This document shows positions 61,178 through 64,000 of a DNA stretch of 64,000 bases, in pieces. Where the stretch lies: assembly GCA_036560705.1 (NCBI GenBank), contig DATBQR010000054.1, positions 35,162-99,161 of the forward strand, written 5' to 3'. Source of the stretch: RBG-16-66-20 sp036560705. Its GTDB lineage: Bacteria; Pseudomonadota; Gammaproteobacteria; Burkholderiales; SG8-39. Made by a program: the position numbers and the translations under genes. Positions within the stretch are counted from its first letter, which is position 1; each line of letters opens with the position of its first letter. Below the pieces are notes generated by a model. It made no database searches and had not been told where the DNA came from. It was given only the letters and a program-made list of their open reading frames with translations.

Positions 61178-61975
61178 ATGCGTTTCCGGCTCATACTCCT
61201 GCTGCCGTTTTTCCTGGCGCTGCCCTGCGCGTTCGGCCAGGACGCGAAGAAGGAAATCGAGAAATACCAGCGGATGATCGCCGACAGCAGCCCGGCGGAA
61301 CTGTTCGAGCTGCAAGGCGAGGAACTGTGGAAGAAGCCGCAGGGGCCGCGCCGCGTTTCGCTCGAGCGCTGCGACCTCGGCCTGGGCGCGGGCGTGCTCA
61401 AGGGCGCCTATGCGCAGCTGCCGCGCTACTTCAAGGACGCGGACCGGGTCATGGACCTCGAGACCCGCCTGCTCTATTGCATGACGACCCTGCAGGGCCG
61501 CGACCGCGCGGAGGCAACCCGCGCCGTCTTCGGCACGGCCGACCGGCCCTCGGAGATGGAAGTGCTGTCGGCCTACATCGCCGGCCTGTCGCGCGGCGTC
61601 AAGCTCGCGCCCGGCACCGCGCATCCGAAAGAGAAGGCGGCGTATGCACTCGGCAAGGAACTGTTCTTCCATCGCGCCGGCCCCTGGGACTTTTCCTGCG
61701 CCAGCTGTCACGGCGAGACCGGCAAGCGCATCCGCATGCAGGAGCTGCCCGCTCTCGACAAGCCGGAATTCGCCCGCCCGGTGGTGGCGACCTGGCCCGC
61801 CTACCGCGTCTCGACCAGCGAAATGCGCACGATGCAGTGGCGCATGAACGACTGCTACCGGCAAATGCGCTACCCCGAACCTGAATTCGCCTCCGAGGCG
61901 ACCATCGCGCTCATAACCTACCTCACGGTGAACGCGCGCGGCGAGCCTTACCGCGGTCCGGGGACCAAGCGATGA
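61178..61975 (+). CDS. soxA: Sox cytochrome SoxA, monohaem form
   Basis: Catalytic cytochrome of SoxAX, which links thiosulfate to SoxY. Signal peptide, then 245 mature residues. One haem site only, CASCH (Cys174, Cys177, His178). The active-site cysteine is in MNDCYRQM (Cys226). In place of the first haem motif found in dihaem SoxA there are Cys65 and Cys101, which may form a disulfide. Overlaps soxX by ATGA. Confidence 0.93.
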   Translation: MRFRLILLLPFFLALPCAFGQDAKKEIEKYQRMIADSSPAELFELQGEELWKKPQGPRRVSLERCDLGLGAGVLKGAYAQLPRYFKDADRVMDLETRLLYCMTTLQGRDRAEATRAVFGTADRPSEMEVLSAYIAGLSRGVKLAPGTAHPKEKAAYALGKELFFHRAGPWDFSCASCHGETGKRIRMQELPALDKPEFARPVVATWPAYRVSTSEMRTMQWRMNDCYRQMRYPEPEFASEATIALITYLTVNARGEPYRGPGTKR

Positions 61976-62553
61976 AAGCGCTGCTGCTGCTCGCCGCGGC
62001 CGTCCTGTCTTCGCCCGCCCTCGCCCAGGATGTGGATGCAGTCCTGAAACGCGACTTCCACGCCCGCGGGCAGGCCACCATGGACCGGGTCGAGCAGGAT
62101 GCGCTGCAGCGCGTATGCACGGATTCTTCGGGCCAGCCGCCCGCGGAACTCACCAAGCTGCTCGAAGCCGACCAGATGAAGACCGTCGTTTTCCCCGCCG
62201 GCGGCCTGCTCGGCGACTGGAAGCGCGGCGAGAAGATCGCGCAGAGCGGGCGCGGCGCCACCTGGGCCGATCCGAAAAACGCGCCCGCCGGCGGCAGTTG
62301 CTACAACTGCCACCAGCTGTCGCCTCGGGAGGCGTCGTACGGCACCATCGGCCCGAGCCTGCTGCACTTCGGCAAATTGCGCGGCAACGGTCCGGACGTC
62401 CAGAAATACGTCTACGGCAAGATCTACAACGCCAAGGCCTACAACCTGTGCTCGCAGATGCCGCGGCTGGGTTATTCGGGAACCCTCACCGAACAGCAGA
62501 TCAAGGACCTGATCGCCCTGCTGCTCGACGCGGAGTCGCCGGTCAACAAGTAG
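61972..62553 (+). CDS. soxX: Sox cytochrome SoxX
   Basis: Electron-accepting cytochrome c partner of SoxA. Signal MKALLLLAAAVLSSPALA; a ~85-residue N-terminal extension before the haem motif SCYNCH (Cys110, Cys113, His114); the distal methionine is probably Met163 in LCSQMPRLG. At 193 residues this is the longer SoxX form. Its haem, like SoxA's, would be attached by the Ccm system at 7408-14049. No soxB follows; the next gene is on the other strand and overlaps by 11 bases. Confidence 0.93.
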   Translation: MKALLLLAAAVLSSPALAQDVDAVLKRDFHARGQATMDRVEQDALQRVCTDSSGQPPAELTKLLEADQMKTVVFPAGGLLGDWKRGEKIAQSGRGATWADPKNAPAGGSCYNCHQLSPREASYGTIGPSLLHFGKLRGNGPDVQKYVYGKIYNAKAYNLCSQMPRLGYSGTLTEQQIKDLIALLLDAESPVNK

Positions 62554-64000
62554 GTCCGAGCACGATCGGCTGCCTTGTTCCCGCGCGATAGTCCGTCCAC
62601 ATCCGGCGGAACAATCGCTCCAGGTCCCGCGTGAAACACTCGGTGTCGAACAGCGCGCAGCTCAGGCGATTGGCGGCGAGCCGCGCCTTGATCTGCGCCA
62701 GGCGGTCCGGATGCGTGGCCAGCTCCAGCGCCAGCTGGTAGAAATTCTGCTCGCTGTCGGCGACCAGCTCCGGCAACTGCGCCGCGTGCAAAATGCTCGC
62801 CGCCACCCGGCTGGCAAACGTCTCCCCCCGCAAGGTGACCAGCGGCACGCCCGCCCACAGCGCATCGCTTGCCGTGGTGTGCGAAGCATACGGATAGGTA
62901 TCGAGCGCCAGATCGGCGCATTGCAGCCTGGCGAAATGCTCGGCGAGCGTCGGCGTTCTGGGCGCGAATATCAGGCGCTCGGCCGCAATGCCGCGCGCCC
63001 GCGCTTCCCGGCGCAAATTGTGTTCGGCCGCGGCGATAGGTTGCGCGAGCCACAGCACGCTGCCCGGCACCTTGGCGAGCAGCCGGCACCATAGATCGAA
63101 TATAGGCGCGGTTATCTTGTAGCTTTGGTTGAAGCAGCAAAATACAAATCCGTGCGCCGGCAACCCCGCCGCCGCGCGTTGCGGTGCGGGACCTACGGCA
63201 CGCTGCCGGTCGTTGGGCTGAAAACAATTCGGCATCAGCGCCAGGGTTTCGCCGTAGTGGGCGGCATGCGCGAGCGGACTGGCGACCGGGTCGCCGATCA
63301 TGTAGTCGGCAAGCCGCGGATGACCCAGGGTGCCCGCATAGCCGAGCCAGCTGACCTGCACCGGCGCGGGCCGGAGCGCGAGAATTTCCAATCGGGTGTC
63401 CGTCGTATAGCCGGTCAGATCCACCAGGATATCGATCCGGTCGTCGAGAATCTGTCGCGCGGCGGCTTCGTGCGAAAGAGGCCTGATTTCGCGAAAAGTA
63501 TCGAAGGCTGCCCGCATGCGCTTGCGCATGGGCCCTTCGCTATCCGGCCCGTACGAATATGCGAACACATCGAAACGGCTGCGATCATGGCGCTCGATGA
63601 CTTCCGCCACCAGGTAGCTGACCGGATGCTCGTGATAATCGGCCGAAAGATAACCGATACGCAGCCTGTCCGGGGTCATGCGCAGTCCCGTGCCGCACAA
63701 CGGCGGAAGGGGCAGGAATTCGCCATATTGCTGTTCCGCATACTGCCGGGCGCAGAGGTACTGTTCACTGGCGCTTGATTCGGGCAGCGGCAGCAATCCC
63801 ATGGGCGAAATCTCGCCCGACTTCTCCTTCGTTACCCGCGCGCGCAAAGCTTCGGCCACCGGCGCGAGTTGCGGCCAGGCGCACGCGATGTGCAGGACAT
63901 GGGCCTCGGTCGAGCCAGGGTTCCGCCTGAGCGTCTCGATGATGACCTCGATCGCCTCTCCGGTCCGGCCCGGCCGCGCCCCGAGCACGCGCAGGAGATG
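62543..64000 (-). CDS. SPINDLY/OGT-type glycosyltransferase, 5' part outside window
   Basis: The last ~485 residues of a TPR-containing O-GlcNAc-transferase-like protein. The visible part begins in TPR-like helices (GEAIEVIIETLRRNPGSTEAHVLHIA) and then has the GT41 catalytic domain: RIGYLSADYHEHPVSYL, VDLTGYTTDTRLEILALRPAPVQVSWLGYAGTLG, a Rossmann core FVFCCFNQSYKI and GVPLVTLRGETFASRVAASIL. The frame is open to the window edge, so the protein continues. Bacterial relatives glycosylate adhesins or flagellin. The 3' end overlaps soxX. Confidence 0.88.
   Translation of the reverse strand, partial: HLLRVLGARPGRTGEAIEVIIETLRRNPGSTEAHVLHIACAWPQLAPVAEALRARVTKEKSGEISPMGLLPLPESSASEQYLCARQYAEQQYGEFLPLPPLCGTGLRMTPDRLRIGYLSADYHEHPVSYLVAEVIERHDRSRFDVFAYSYGPDSEGPMRKRMRAAFDTFREIRPLSHEAAARQILDDRIDILVDLTGYTTDTRLEILALRPAPVQVSWLGYAGTLGHPRLADYMIGDPVASPLAHAAHYGETLALMPNCFQPNDRQRAVGPAPQRAAAGLPAHGFVFCCFNQSYKITAPIFDLWCRLLAKVPGSVLWLAQPIAAAEHNLRREARARGIAAERLIFAPRTPTLAEHFARLQCADLALDTYPYASHTTASDALWAGVPLVTLRGETFASRVAASILHAAQLPELVADSEQNFYQLALELATHPDRLAQIKARLAANRLSCALFDTECFTRDLERLFRRMWTDYRAGTRQPIVLGPTC

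Overview
The window is a single stretch of chromosome from a high-GC betaproteobacterium, probably of the Burkholderiales/Nitrosomonadales/Rhodocyclales type. The evidence is gene order. The block sigma factor - DUF3619 - DUF3106 - RDD diverging from ilvBNC - psd - pssA - leuA, and lptFG diverging from pepA - holC - valS, are betaproteobacterial or broadly proteobacterial arrangements. No tRNA, rRNA, CRISPR array, insertion sequence or prophage gene was seen. Genes are packed tightly, very often with ATGA/GTGA stop-start overlaps, and there is no gene-free stretch longer than about 210 bases.

Layout. 1-4081: molybdate import and molybdenum cofactor (modBC, a DUF1330 gene, moaA, fdhD). 4117-7343: a Tat-exported transglutaminase-like protein, an acyl-CoA-dehydrogenase-like protein and an MFS transporter. 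7408-14049: a complete System I cytochrome c maturation operon, ccmABCDEFGHI, including the tiny ccmD. 14094-15916: mobA-moeA, again cofactor synthesis. 15930-20756: a cupin/cysteine-dioxygenase-like protein, ctaA, a DUF3592 protein, rmuC and a secreted propeller protein. 20770-25338: a FtsX-like ABC exporter diverging from tesA, a lipoprotein and a Spy-like periplasmic protein.

25442-30189 is a selenium locus: selD and senA on one strand, senB diverging from senA, then mnmH (tRNA 2-selenouridine synthase). One selenophosphate source would feed both selenoneine synthesis and tRNA selenation. 30230-31195 holds a type II toxin-antitoxin pair with the toxin gene first, plus a DUF1801 gene, flanked by two inverted copies of one short palindromic repeat. 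31304-38816: FAD monooxygenase, histone-deacetylase-like hydrolase, MoxR ATPase, small unknowns, a CNT nucleoside transporter coupled to pyrF, wrbA and DUF2069.

38737-46333 (minus strand) is the branched-chain amino acid and phospholipid block: ilvB, ilvN, ilvC, a lipoprotein, psd, pssA, a leucine-rich leader peptide, leuA and an HpcH/CitE-like lyase. 46471-48404: sigma factor, DUF3619, DUF3106 and RDD. 48422-55769: lptG, lptF, pepA, holC, an unknown and valS. 55791-59806: FecR-domain protein, a lipoate-ligase-like protein, TusA, ChrB and a BepA-like protease. 59871-62553: moaC run directly into soxYZAX (thiosulfate oxidation without soxB here). 62543-end: the 3' part of a SPINDLY/OGT-type glycosyltransferase gene.

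Two themes tie the window together: redox and sulfur/selenium metabolism (Moco, c-type cytochromes, Sox, Tus, Sel/Sen), and a recurring expression signature in which a -10-like hexamer sits 3-10 bases before a start codon that has no Shine-Dalgarno sequence, suggesting many leaderless transcripts.
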